64,000 bases of DNA from Terrisporobacter petrolearius. Lineage in GTDB: Bacteria; Bacillota; Clostridia; Peptostreptococcales; Peptostreptococcaceae. The position numbers and the translations under genes were made by a program. Under the pieces are notes generated by a model, which worked only from the letters and a program-made list of their open reading frames with translations, was not told where the DNA came from and searched no databases. Position 1 is the stretch's first letter; each line of letters opens with the position of its first letter. The stretch lies in assembly GCF_032598785.1 (NCBI RefSeq), contig NZ_CP102984.1; one strand, given 5' to 3'. Shown one piece after another: positions 1 through 8,496 of the stretch.

Positions 1-572
1 TATGCATCATAAGATGGTTGTTTGTGACCTACTATAGTTGATATTTCCCTAGAGTCATCACCAATAAAAGTATTTAGTTTTTCCATATCTAAATCTGACA
101 TTTTAACTATATCTTCATCATCATAACAATCTATAAGTATTTTAGATTTGTTAATGCCTTTAGTTATATTAAATCTAGAATTAGAATAATCCACAATTTG
201 TGCATTTTTTACTATTTTATTTTTTAGGTGTAGATATAAAGAAGTACTATTAGCATTTTCATCCGATACATTCTTCAAGTAAACTAAATTTATATCTTCT
301 AAATTTTCTGCATCATCTAGCGTATCTAAACTGTCTATTTTATTTTTATCTATCCAATATGCTGTAGCATTAGGCTTTCCTAAATTACTTAAGACATAAT
401 TGTAATCTTTGTCTATTATTTCATTTACATCATTTTGAACTTTAGTCATAGTTTTTTGCTTAGTTGCTTCATCTGGCAAAGTTATGCCTTCATTTTGGAC
501 TTGATAATTGGAGCATCCCGTAAAAAGCATGGTTAAAATAATCAATGCAGATAATGATCTTTTAAGGTTCAT
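1..572 (-). CDS. Lipoprotein of unknown function (C-terminus outside window)
   Basis: The reading frame opens with ATG at 572 behind a strong AAGGAGG site and stays open for 190 codons to the window edge, so the C-terminus is missing. Residues 1-20 form a lipoprotein signal peptide: basic start, hydrophobic core, then a lipobox LFTGC with the acylated cysteine near residue 20. The mature part is hydrophilic and acidic, with no domain I recognise. It is predicted to be anchored to the outer face of the cytoplasmic membrane. Family unknown. Confidence 0.75.
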   Translation of the reverse strand, partial: MNLKRSLSALIILTMLFTGCSNYQVQNEGITLPDEATKQKTMTKVQNDVNEIIDKDYNYVLSNLGKPNATAYWIDKNKIDSLDTLDDAENLEDINLVYLKNVSDENANSTSLYLHLKNKIVKNAQIVDYSNSRFNITKGINKSKILIDCYDDEDIVKMSDLDMEKLNTFIGDDSREISTIVGHKQPSYDA

Positions 573-931
573 AAATTAATCCTCCTTGTACCAAGTATAG
601 GTAAATATTTTATTTTGTCTCACATAGATGATTTTTATCATTTTTTCTTATTTTTTAAATTATAACCTATAATTAACGGGAAATCATAACAAATATCATT
701 CTGTAATTTTTTTGTAATACAAATTATGTCCCTGTATTTTTCTTATTATTAATATAACAAAAATTTCCTTAACAATCAACAACTCATATAGTCGATATAA
801 GTTTTATCTATTATTCTATAAAGCTGTATCTGTTTTATTTACTGCGATTTATACATACTTATCAAAAATTTAATTTTTTTAATTACAATAAAAAATCCTT
901 CTATTTTATATAAAATAGAAGGATCTAAATT
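573..931. other. Intergenic region with lipoprotein promoter candidate
   Basis: No gene is visible. On the minus strand a TATAAT-like -10 box (plus-strand ATTATA at 659-664) lies about 90 bases upstream of the lipoprotein start; its -35 box is weak. The right-hand end holds the terminator of the aminopeptidase gene. Confidence 0.4.
895..924 (-). terminator. Intrinsic terminator of the M18 aminopeptidase gene
   Basis: A perfect 15-bp palindrome (arm ATCCTTCTATTTTAT) lies just past the aminopeptidase stop codon and is followed by a U-run on the minus strand. Confidence 0.8.
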
Positions 932-2326
932 TTATAGATTTATATTTAAGAAAGCCTTATAACCTCTATACATTTCAAATATATCTGCCTTTGAAGCCAC
1001 TTCATAAGGTGCATGCATACTAAGTAATCCCACACCACAATCTAAAACTTCAGCACCGTAATTAGCCAATATATAAGCTACAGTACCTCCGCCTCCTTGA
1101 TCAACTTTTCCAAGTTCTCCTGTTTGCCATACTACATTTTCTTTGTTAAATATTCTTCTTACTTCACAAACAAATTCTGCATTAGCATCGCTTGTGCCAC
1201 TTTTACCTCTTGAGCCAGAGTATTTCATTATGGCAACACCTTTACCCATATGAGCCGAGTTAGTTTTTTCATATACTGAAGAGAAGTTTGGATCATAAGC
1301 TGCGTTAACATCTCCAGATAATATTCTAGATCTTGACATAGCTCTTTTTATTTTTAAGTCAGAATAACTTCCTTGTAAGTTTATTAATTCTGCTACAGTA
1401 TTTTCAAAGAATTTTGAGTGCATTCCTGTATTACCATAAGAGCCTGTTTCTTCTTTATCAACACATAATGTAACTGCTGTATATTCTGGCTTTTCAGTTT
1501 CAAATATTGCTTTTACACCTGCAAAGGCGCATACCCTGTCATCTTGGCCATAGGAAATAACCATTGATTTGTCTATTCCCAAGTCCTTAGCTTTTCCTGC
1601 TGGAACTACTTCTATTTCAGCACTTAAAAAATCTTCCTCAGTAATTTTATATTTTTCGTTTAACAATTTTAACATATTGTATTTTACAGTTGAATTTTCT
1701 TCTTCATCAAAAGGAATACTTCCTATTAGTACGTTTAAATCTTCTCCACTAATAGCTTCACTTACTTTCTTTTGATTTTGTTCTGCTGATAAGTGAGGTA
1801 ATAAGTCGTTTATGCAAAATACTGGATCTTCTTCATCATCACCTATGGCTATATCAACTTTAGTACCATCTTGTAAAATTGCTACTCCATATAGTGCAAG
1901 AGGCATAGATACCCATTGATATTTTTTAATTCCACCATAATAATGAGTTTTAAAATATGCCATATTATCATCTTCGTATAATGGATTTTGTTTTAAATCT
2001 AGTCTTGGTGAATCTATATGAGAAGCAATTATCTTCATACCTTCTTCTATATCTTTTTCACCAATTACAAATAAAGCTACACCCTTATCTTTATTTTCAG
2101 CGAAAATTTTATCTCCAGATTCTATTTTCCCTTTTTTAATTACTTCTTCTATAGATATAAAACCTTGTGATAATGCTAGTCTAATAATCTCTCTAGCGCA
2201 AAGTCTTTCTGTTTTACCTTTGTTTAAGAAATCAATATATTCTTTTGAGTATGACATAACATTTTCCATATTATTCATTTCTTTTATAACTTTCCAACCA
2301 TTTGCAAATTCATATTTTAAATTCAT
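932..2326 (-). CDS. M18 family zinc aminopeptidase
   Basis: A 464-residue cytosolic aminopeptidase of the M18 (aspartyl aminopeptidase / yeast aminopeptidase I) family, which removes N-terminal residues from peptides using two metal ions. Recognisable metal and catalytic blocks are ASHIDSPRLD near residue 103, DDRVCAFAG near 265, DKEETGSYGNTG near 292 and SMHAPYE near 440. Length matches the family. The ATG start is preceded by AAGGAGC. It is monocistronic, with its own terminator. It probably recycles peptides in this protein-fermenting type of bacterium. The substrate residue preference cannot be read from sequence. Confidence 0.9.
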   Translation of the reverse strand: MNLKYEFANGWKVIKEMNNMENVMSYSKEYIDFLNKGKTERLCAREIIRLALSQGFISIEEVIKKGKIESGDKIFAENKDKGVALFVIGEKDIEEGMKIIASHIDSPRLDLKQNPLYEDDNMAYFKTHYYGGIKKYQWVSMPLALYGVAILQDGTKVDIAIGDDEEDPVFCINDLLPHLSAEQNQKKVSEAISGEDLNVLIGSIPFDEEENSTVKYNMLKLLNEKYKITEEDFLSAEIEVVPAGKAKDLGIDKSMVISYGQDDRVCAFAGVKAIFETEKPEYTAVTLCVDKEETGSYGNTGMHSKFFENTVAELINLQGSYSDLKIKRAMSRSRILSGDVNAAYDPNFSSVYEKTNSAHMGKGVAIMKYSGSRGKSGTSDANAEFVCEVRRIFNKENVVWQTGELGKVDQGGGGTVAYILANYGAEVLDCGVGLLSMHAPYEVASKADIFEMYRGYKAFLNINL

Positions 2327-2352
2327 ATTGAGCTCCTTAATTTATATATTTT

Positions 2353-2410
2353 ATCAAAGCTAGTTTTTGCGCAACAGATATACCTGTAGCAATGTCAAAG
2401 CTAGTTTTGA
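2353..2410. repeat. Short direct repeat at the 3' end of the DUF896 gene
   Basis: Two near-identical 18-mers sharing TCAAAGCTAGTTTT lie at 2353-2370 and 2393-2410. The second copy contains the TAG stop codon of the DUF896 gene, the first copies the same end 40 bases further on. Confidence 0.6.
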
Positions 2411-2613
2411 TTTTTCTTCGTTAATTCATCGTACTCTTCTTGGCTATGTACAACTTTAACATTTTCAAGTCTAGACTTAAAGTGTGCTCTAAAGTTTTCT
2501 AAGTATTCTTTTCTTAATACTTCTCTTTCTGCTAACTCTTCTTTTGTTAATCCCTCTTCTTTATTTTTTTTAGCTAAAAAATTTATTCTGTCTAGTTTCT
2601 TTTGATCAAACAT
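2401..2613 (-). CDS. DUF896 (UPF0291) small protein
   Basis: A 70-residue, highly charged helical protein of the DUF896 / UPF0291 family (Bacillus YnzC relatives). The family hallmark is visible in the first half: an LDRINFLAKK helix followed by a charged EEGLT-KEEL-AEREVLRKEYLE helical hairpin, then a short tail. The ATG follows AATAGGAGGA. Its molecular role is not known; family members are often under SOS or stress control, but I see no LexA box here. It lies 25 bases downstream of the MocR gene on the same strand, so cotranscription is possible. Confidence 0.85.
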   Translation of the reverse strand: MFDQKKLDRINFLAKKNKEEGLTKEELAEREVLRKEYLENFRAHFKSRLENVKVVHSQEEYDELTKKNQN

Positions 2614-2638
2614 TTTTTCCTCCTATTATTTTCACTTA

Positions 2639-4060
2639 TTAATAAAATATTTTATTGCTTCTTATATCTTCTCCATTTTTATAAGATGTAATAAATTCTT
2701 CTAGATTATTTTCTATTATAGTTATTCCCTTTTCTATATCCTCAATTGTTTCATTTGCTATGTTAATTCTAAAAAACCTGTCATCCATTATATTATCAAA
2801 AAAATAAGTTCCTGGTGTAATACAAACTCCCTTTTCTAGCATAAAATTGTAGAAAACTTGAGATGAATATCCTCTTGGTAATTCAATAAAAAAGTTTAGC
2901 CCACCTTGAGATTTACATATTTTTAACTTGTCCCCTAACTTTTCTTCTAATAAAATTTTTGTTTTTCTATATTTTTTAGTATAAATTTTATCTATACTTT
3001 TTAAATATTCTTCCCAATTAAAATACTTCATATAATAGTACATAGACTTTTGTATAAGTCCTGGTGTTGATATATCTGAAGAATATTTTGCCCAAAGTAT
3101 TTTCTTTTGTAACTCTCTTGGTATATCAACTATACCGATTCTAAGACCTGGCATAAGTATTTTTGAAAAAGATTTAATATAAATAACTCTATTTTTCATA
3201 TCGTAACTTTTAAGCGGTCTATTATCTTTACTATCAAAAGCAAAGTCACTTATAAAGTCGTCTTCCAAAATATAAAAATCATATTTTTCACTTAGTTCTA
3301 TTAGCTTCTTTTTCTTATATTCACTATATGATATTCCACTTGGATTTTGAAAATTAGGCATAACATATATTAATTTAGGTTTTATTTTTTCTAACTTAAG
3401 CTTTAATATACCTATATCTATACCATCATCTAGCATAGGAATAGTAATTATTTTTGCACCTCTACTTTTGAATACTTCTAAAGCACCATTGTAAGTTGGC
3501 TCTTCAACAAATACTACATCTGAATAATTTATAAGTCCTTTACAAACTATATCTATACCTTGTTGTGCACCTGAAATTATCTGTATGTTATCTTTATTAG
3601 TATTTATTCTTTTCTTTTTTAAATATGTACTTAATTCTTCTCTCAGCTCTTCAGAACCTTTTCCTTCATCATATTCAAAAATAGATGCTCCATCATTTTC
3701 TAGTGCCATATTTATGGCTGATTTAAAATTATCTAAAGGAAACACATCTTTTGATGGATTGCCACTATCAAAATGTATCATATCCTTATAGTTTTCTAAA
3801 TTTACTTCTTTATTTACCTTTATAGAAGAAACAAAAGTTCCACTACCTATTATCTTATATACGTGACCTTCTTTTTCCAACAACTCGTATACTTTAACAA
3901 CAGTAGCATTATTAACACTTATAAAATCTGCCAATTTTCTAATTGGTGGCAGTTTTTCATGTTCATTTATTTTTCCCCCAACAATCATCTCTTTTATATG
4001 ATTATAAATTTGAATATACTTACTATTATTATCATCTAATTCTAATTTGTATTTATCCAT
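2639..4060 (-). CDS. MocR-type transcriptional regulator (GntR HTH plus aminotransferase-like domain)
   Basis: The protein (473 residues) has a GntR winged helix at about residues 10-75 (KYIQIYNHIKEMI, LPPIRKLADFISVNNATVVK) fused to a fold-type I aminotransferase-like domain. The PLP-binding lysine is in YIKSFSKILMPGLRIG and the aspartate in LEDDFISDFAF. Members bind PLP and an amine or amino-acid ligand and regulate PLP, GABA or amino-acid genes. It is divergent from the PHP phosphatase gene across a 100-base gap, so it may control that gene or itself. The ligand cannot be told from sequence. Confidence 0.88.
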   Translation of the reverse strand: MDKYKLELDDNNSKYIQIYNHIKEMIVGGKINEHEKLPPIRKLADFISVNNATVVKVYELLEKEGHVYKIIGSGTFVSSIKVNKEVNLENYKDMIHFDSGNPSKDVFPLDNFKSAINMALENDGASIFEYDEGKGSEELREELSTYLKKKRINTNKDNIQIISGAQQGIDIVCKGLINYSDVVFVEEPTYNGALEVFKSRGAKIITIPMLDDGIDIGILKLKLEKIKPKLIYVMPNFQNPSGISYSEYKKKKLIELSEKYDFYILEDDFISDFAFDSKDNRPLKSYDMKNRVIYIKSFSKILMPGLRIGIVDIPRELQKKILWAKYSSDISTPGLIQKSMYYYMKYFNWEEYLKSIDKIYTKKYRKTKILLEEKLGDKLKICKSQGGLNFFIELPRGYSSQVFYNFMLEKGVCITPGTYFFDNIMDDRFFRINIANETIEDIEKGITIIENNLEEFITSYKNGEDIRSNKIFY

Positions 4061-4162
4061 TTAATCACCACTTACTTATTTTTAGATTTATTGATGTTTA
4101 AATATGTATTTGTTATCATTAATATATATAATACCAAATTTTTTATGAAAGGGGAAATAATA

Positions 4163-4957
4163 ATGTTCTACGACTATCATATGCATTGTAACTTCTCTCC
4201 AGATAGTAAAACTCCCATAGAAAAAATGATTGAAACTTCTATTAACTTAGGTATAGAAGAAATATGTTTTACAGATCATATGGATTATGATGTAAATCAA
4301 ACAGATAAATTTGTTGTAAATTACGAAAAATATTTACATACACTAGAATCAATGCAGGAAAAATACGAAAATAAAATAAAAATAAAAAAGGGAATTGAAT
4401 TAGGATTACAACCTCATCTTGTAGACAGGTATAATGAGGATATAAAAAATCGCAAATTTGACTTTATATTATGTTCTCAGCATGCTATAAATAAAAATGA
4501 TTTATACTACGATGAATATTTTAAAGATAAAAATCAACATGAGGCTTACGAAGTCTATTACAAAACTTTATATGATATTGTTAAAAACTTTAATAACTAT
4601 AGTGTTTTAGGTCATTTAGATTTAGTCAAAAGGTATGGAAATTATGAAAATCTTCTCGGAGATAGCTTTTACATGGATATTATAGAGTCCATATTAAAAC
4701 AAGCTATATATAATGGTAAAGGTATAGAAGTAAATACTTCTTGTTTTAGATATAACTTACCTGATTTGACACCTTCAAGAAACATAATATCTCTTTACAA
4801 AGAACTAGGTGGAGAAATTATTACTACAGGTTCTGATGCTCACTCTCCCTCTTATATTTCTTGTAAATTTGATTATGTATATTCCTATTTAAAAGATTTA
4901 GGATTCAAATATATTTCTACCTTTGATAATTTAAAACCAAATTTTATAAAATTATAA
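4163..4957 (+). CDS. PHP-domain phosphatase, histidinol-phosphatase type
   Basis: A 264-residue member of the PHP phosphoesterase superfamily, closest in layout to HisJ/HisK histidinol-phosphatases of Firmicutes. Metal-binding motifs are YDYHMHCNFSPDS at the N-terminus, FTDHMDYD near residue 40, an SQHAI segment near 110, GHLDLVKRYG near 155 and GSDAHSP near 230. I start it at ATG 4163, seven bases after AAAGGGGA, rather than at an upstream ATG without a ribosome site. Histidinol-phosphate dephosphorylation is inferred from the family; no other his genes lie nearby, so another phosphomonoester is possible. Confidence 0.8.
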   Translation: MFYDYHMHCNFSPDSKTPIEKMIETSINLGIEEICFTDHMDYDVNQTDKFVVNYEKYLHTLESMQEKYENKIKIKKGIELGLQPHLVDRYNEDIKNRKFDFILCSQHAINKNDLYYDEYFKDKNQHEAYEVYYKTLYDIVKNFNNYSVLGHLDLVKRYGNYENLLGDSFYMDIIESILKQAIYNGKGIEVNTSCFRYNLPDLTPSRNIISLYKELGGEIITTGSDAHSPSYISCKFDYVYSYLKDLGFKYISTFDNLKPNFIKL

Positions 4958-4965
4958 TTATTTTT

Positions 4966-5011
4966 TCACCTCCACAAGAATACATTTTTAGTATGTGGAG
5001 GTGATTTTTTT
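4966..5011 (+). promoter_or_regulatory. Terminator-like hairpin that sequesters the spoVB Shine-Dalgarno
   Basis: Perfect 11-bp arms TCACCTCCACA (4966-4976) and TGTGGAGGTGA (4994-5004) enclose a 17-base loop and are followed directly by a run of T. The right arm contains the GGAGGTG ribosome site of the next gene, and the T-run contains its TTG start. The element could end transcripts of the upstream gene, mask initiation of the downstream gene, or both. Confidence 0.7.
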
Positions 5012-6329
5012 GAGAATTCCTAATTTGGTTTTATCAACTATAATATTGTTCATATCAAACCTAATAGTAAGAGTATTAGGCTTTTTATATAAAATATTTC
5101 TATCACGGGTCATGGGAGATGTGGGACTTGGAATATATCATATGGTCTTCAATTTTTTAATGATATGTATTGCTCTCACCACTACAGGTATTCCCACTGC
5201 CCTTTCTTGCTTGGTTGCAAAGGAAAGAGCTTTAAAAGATAAAAAAGATGCAAATATATTTTTTATATCCACTTTATATATGGCATTTTTTATATCTTTG
5301 TTAATTTCATTATTAGTTTCTTTTAATAGTACATATTTATCTTTTAGACTTTTACAGGATGAAAATTTAAATTTATTTATTCTTTCCATATGTCCAGCTA
5401 TAGTTATAATTACTATTTCAAACGTATTAAGAGGATATTTTTATGGAATAAAAAAGGTTATGGTTCCTGCTATAGGTCAGATTATTGAACAAGTTACAAG
5501 AATTTTATTTGTATTTTTATTGGCAATGTACATAAGTGATAAGGCTATGATTTGTTATGTAACACTTCTTGGTATTTCCTTTGGGGAGGCAACTAATGTA
5601 ATTTATATGAGTATTTGTCTGTACAAAGAATCATCCTTATACAATAAGTTTACTATAAGACTTAAAGATTTTTATAATTCTTCTATGGAAACTTTAAAAA
5701 TGGCTCTACCTATTACATGCAATAGAATGTCTTCTGTTATTTTACAATCCGTAAGTTCTATGATAGTGCCTTCTAGATTAGTTTTGTCTGGAATATCATA
5801 TACACAGTCCATAGGTCTTTACGGTATTGTTTGTGGTATGGTAATGCCCTTTGTATATCTTCCTTTTACCATAGGCTCTGCTCTTGTAGTAAATTTAATT
5901 CCAAGCATCTCTCAAGAGGTTGCTTTAAATAAAATTAAAAATGTAAAAATAAAAATATACTATGCTGTTGTTTTAACTGTGTGCGTAGGCATTATATCTG
6001 CTTTATTTTTTTATTTCTTCGGAGAAGAACTATGTTTAATAGTTTTTAACAATAAAACCGCTGGAATTTACTTGAAATCTATGTTTCTAGCTCCTCTTTT
6101 CCTTAGTTTAAATCAAACTTTATCGGGAATACTTCATTCCATAAGAAAAGAGGTTATATCCAGTATAAATACCATTGTTGGCATGGTTATTCAGGTTATT
6201 GCTATTTATTTCTTATTACCTATACCTAGTTTAAATATGTATGCCTATATTTATGCTGTAACTGCCACATCTATTTTTACAACTCTTCTCCATAGTGTAG
6301 TTTTAATAAAAGCATTGAAGAAAATGTAG
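5010..6329 (+). CDS. spoVB: SpoVB-like polysaccharide/lipid II flippase of the MOP superfamily
   Basis: A 439-residue integral membrane protein with about 12-14 hydrophobic helices and the MATE/MurJ-like oligosaccharide flippase layout. The N-terminal signature FLYKIFLSRVMGDVGLGIY resembles SpoVB and related stage V sporulation proteins, which move cell-wall precursors during spore cortex synthesis. I place the start at TTG 5010, six bases after GGAGGTG; the upstream in-frame ATG at 4995 overlaps the ribosome site itself. Neighbours (a CdeC-like exosporium gene) fit a sporulation role. Paralogues in cell-wall export are hard to separate from true SpoVB. Confidence 0.75.
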   Translation: MRIPNLVLSTIILFISNLIVRVLGFLYKIFLSRVMGDVGLGIYHMVFNFLMICIALTTTGIPTALSCLVAKERALKDKKDANIFFISTLYMAFFISLLISLLVSFNSTYLSFRLLQDENLNLFILSICPAIVIITISNVLRGYFYGIKKVMVPAIGQIIEQVTRILFVFLLAMYISDKAMICYVTLLGISFGEATNVIYMSICLYKESSLYNKFTIRLKDFYNSSMETLKMALPITCNRMSSVILQSVSSMIVPSRLVLSGISYTQSIGLYGIVCGMVMPFVYLPFTIGSALVVNLIPSISQEVALNKIKNVKIKIYYAVVLTVCVGIISALFFYFFGEELCLIVFNNKTAGIYLKSMFLAPLFLSLNQTLSGILHSIRKEVISSINTIVGMVIQVIAIYFLLPIPSLNMYAYIYAVTATSIFTTLLHSVVLIKALKKM

Positions 6330-6346
6330 GGAAAGTAGGTGGAAAT

Positions 6347-6994
6347 TTGATTAATAATATAAAACCATTTTATGTTTACGAAGAAAATAACTCCTTATTT
6401 ATAAAAAATATTAATGAGAAAATAGATAAAATTTCAAATAATATTATCTCTTATTGTGCAAATTTTGATGATAATAATTTTATTCATATTTGTACCATTG
6501 ATACAAAAGGAAAACTGATTCACTTTATGTACAAAAATAGAAAAGTAAGAAGAAGATCTCTTTGTAAAGTCTGTAACAATACAAACAACTTAAAAAACAT
6601 GAGACTTTTTATTATTCAAAATATTTTAAATGTATTTTTAGTTGAGGAATCTCCTATTAAAGATAATTGCTATAGACTATATCATTATAATTTTAGTCCG
6701 AGCAATTATAATCTTCATAAATACCATATTAATAATATTGTTAAAAATGATGAATATATTTATAGATTAGATATTGATGATATGAGCAATATGATTCTTA
6801 CCTATGATACTGTAGAAAATAATAATAGATGTGAAGTTAATACTAAGACTTTAGTTTTTAATTATACTAATAAAAAATGGATACCAACTCATAACTTATC
6901 TAGAAGCTTCTCATCTTTTTCTAACTTTAAATCTACCTCGACTATTAAAGATGATATCTTTGAGTATTGCTATAGTATCCTTTATAAAAGTTAA
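6347..6994 (+). CDS. Hypothetical protein, possible spore-block orphan
   Basis: A 215-residue protein that I do not recognise. It starts at TTG 6347 after GTAGGTGG, 17 bases past the spoVB stop, so the two are probably cotranscribed. The sequence is rich in Asn, Tyr and Ile, has no signal peptide or clear membrane helix, and carries a basic KNRKVRRRSLCKVC patch near residue 65. Its N-terminal composition (strings of YxxxNxxIxxxN, like a beta-propeller or lectin-like fold) recalls the larger orphan at 8497-9513, but I cannot align them confidently. Confidence 0.65.
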   Translation: MINNIKPFYVYEENNSLFIKNINEKIDKISNNIISYCANFDDNNFIHICTIDTKGKLIHFMYKNRKVRRRSLCKVCNNTNNLKNMRLFIIQNILNVFLVEESPIKDNCYRLYHYNFSPSNYNLHKYHINNIVKNDEYIYRLDIDDMSNMILTYDTVENNNRCEVNTKTLVFNYTNKKWIPTHNLSRSFSSFSNFKSTSTIKDDIFEYCYSILYKS

Positions 6995-7059
6995 TATATT
7001 AAAAATTATATTTTTTATTTAAATATCAAATAAGCTGTAATTTACTTACAATTAAAAAA

Positions 7060-7090
7060 GGACTATCATTATGTGATAGTCCTCTTTGTT
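7060..7090. terminator. Bidirectional terminator between spoVB unit and cdeC
   Basis: Arms GGACTATCA and TGATAGTCC (7060-7068, 7074-7082) with A-tract on the left and T-rich sequence on the right sit between two convergent genes, so the hairpin can serve both strands. Confidence 0.75.
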
Positions 7091-7143
7091 AGTAGAATAA
7101 AGATGTTTGGTTAATCATTTGCTATATATTTTAATTTTCTAAA

Positions 7144-8322
7144 TTATTCACCACAACCTGGAAATTTACAAACATTTGCAAAAGTATCTACTACTCTTGG
7201 GCTAAAGTTTGTTTCAGCTAGAACTACTAGTTGATCTCCTAGTAAAAGACTAACTGTTTCTTCAACACATAGTATTAAGTCTATTCCACTTGGTATTGTA
7301 AACTCGAAACAATCGAAGTCGAAATCACAATCATGTCTGTCATCACAGTCATGATGTCTGTCACAGTCACAATCACAGTCAAAGCAATCTTCTGCAGAAA
7401 TAAATGCGTTAGATATACAGTCAACTGTTAACTTAGTTAAATAATCTTGTCTTAATGTTATTGATCTACCACTAGATGGACAGCATATATTAGAAGCTAG
7501 TGTGTTAAATTTAAATTCAACACAATCTACTCTAAACAATTCTCCATTGCCTCTTTTTACTGCTGGGAATGCAAGAGCAACTATTTTAGTACATCCACAA
7601 TGTCCTCTTATTTCTAGAACTAAGTCCTCTACTCTTACAGCTAATCCTCTTTCTCTAAATAATACATTCTGTCCTTTATTTTGTGCACAACAAGTAGCAT
7701 TTCTTCTTGGGCATACTATAGATTCAAATACTGTATCACAAGGTGAATTATTTTCAACTGGAGTTACTATAAAATCATCTAAAGTTATATCTCCAGGGCA
7801 TATCTCAAGCTCTTCAAAATTCACACAAACTTCGTCAACTATAACTTTTGCTAATCCTCTAGATGGTACATTACCCCTTACTTCTATAACTTCAAAATCA
7901 AAGAATAAAGTTTGTCCATTTGGTCCCGTAGCATCTGTAAATGCTCTAAATTGTATTGAGTCAAATATTCTATTTGCTTCTATAGCTACCGGAGACGCGT
8001 TTCTTGTTGAAAAAGTTGGTTTTATTCCATTACAGCATTCTTCTCTACATGGATTTACTGAACATTCTTCAGATACAACTTCACATTCTTTACATTCTTC
8101 ATGTTTTTTACATTCACAATGACATTCACACTCATGCTTTTCATGTTTATCATTGCATTTATTTTTATGTGATTCCATATCATTGTTACACTTACATCCT
8201 CTGTCCAATTCATCTACTTCTACTGCTATTACTGATTCTACTTCTTCTCTTTCAGGGCGATTACTCATTGTAGACATTTGTTTATTATTCATTTTTCTTT
8301 TATTCTTTTTTAAATCTTGCAT
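7144..8322 (-). CDS. cdeC: CdeC-like cysteine-rich exosporium protein
   Basis: A 392-residue protein with about 35 cysteines (9 percent). The N-terminus MQDLKKNKRKMNNKQMSTM closely matches what I recall of C. difficile CdeC, the cysteine-rich protein needed for exosporium assembly. Residues 40-100 form a Cys/His/Lys/Glu-rich tract with CECHCECKKHEEC; residues 105-300 form a conserved core with repeated beta-like segments; near 315-340 is a second Cys/Asp/His cluster (DCDCDCDRHHDC); the tail ends PGCGE. The NPC repeats of C. difficile CdeC are reduced to a single NPC. The start follows AAGGGAGG. Its probable role is a disulphide- or metal-crosslinked layer of the outer spore surface. Confidence 0.82.
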   Translation of the reverse strand: MQDLKKNKRKMNNKQMSTMSNRPEREEVESVIAVEVDELDRGCKCNNDMESHKNKCNDKHEKHECECHCECKKHEECKECEVVSEECSVNPCREECCNGIKPTFSTRNASPVAIEANRIFDSIQFRAFTDATGPNGQTLFFDFEVIEVRGNVPSRGLAKVIVDEVCVNFEELEICPGDITLDDFIVTPVENNSPCDTVFESIVCPRRNATCCAQNKGQNVLFRERGLAVRVEDLVLEIRGHCGCTKIVALAFPAVKRGNGELFRVDCVEFKFNTLASNICCPSSGRSITLRQDYLTKLTVDCISNAFISAEDCFDCDCDCDRHHDCDDRHDCDFDFDCFEFTIPSGIDLILCVEETVSLLLGDQLVVLAETNFSPRVVDTFANVCKFPGCGE

Positions 8323-8496
8323 TTTTTATTATCCTCCCTTATTGATATTAATAAAAATGTCCTGGCTTTATAAGCCTAATAAATAATATGCTTTTTGATG
8401 AATAAGTGTTACATAACTATACATGTACATAAAAAAGTAGAATATAAATTTTTTTTGTAAATATATTATAATATGTATATTTTTAGGAGGTTAAAA

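Noticed and set aside
7502..8122. Long open frame on the plus strand
   Set aside because: It is antisense to the cysteine-rich exosporium gene, which has a strong ribosome site and a recognisable product; the plus frame lacks both.
8004..8386. Leu/His/Tyr-rich plus-strand open frames
   Set aside because: Composition arises from the reverse of the Cys/Glu/Lys tract of the exosporium gene; no ribosome site.
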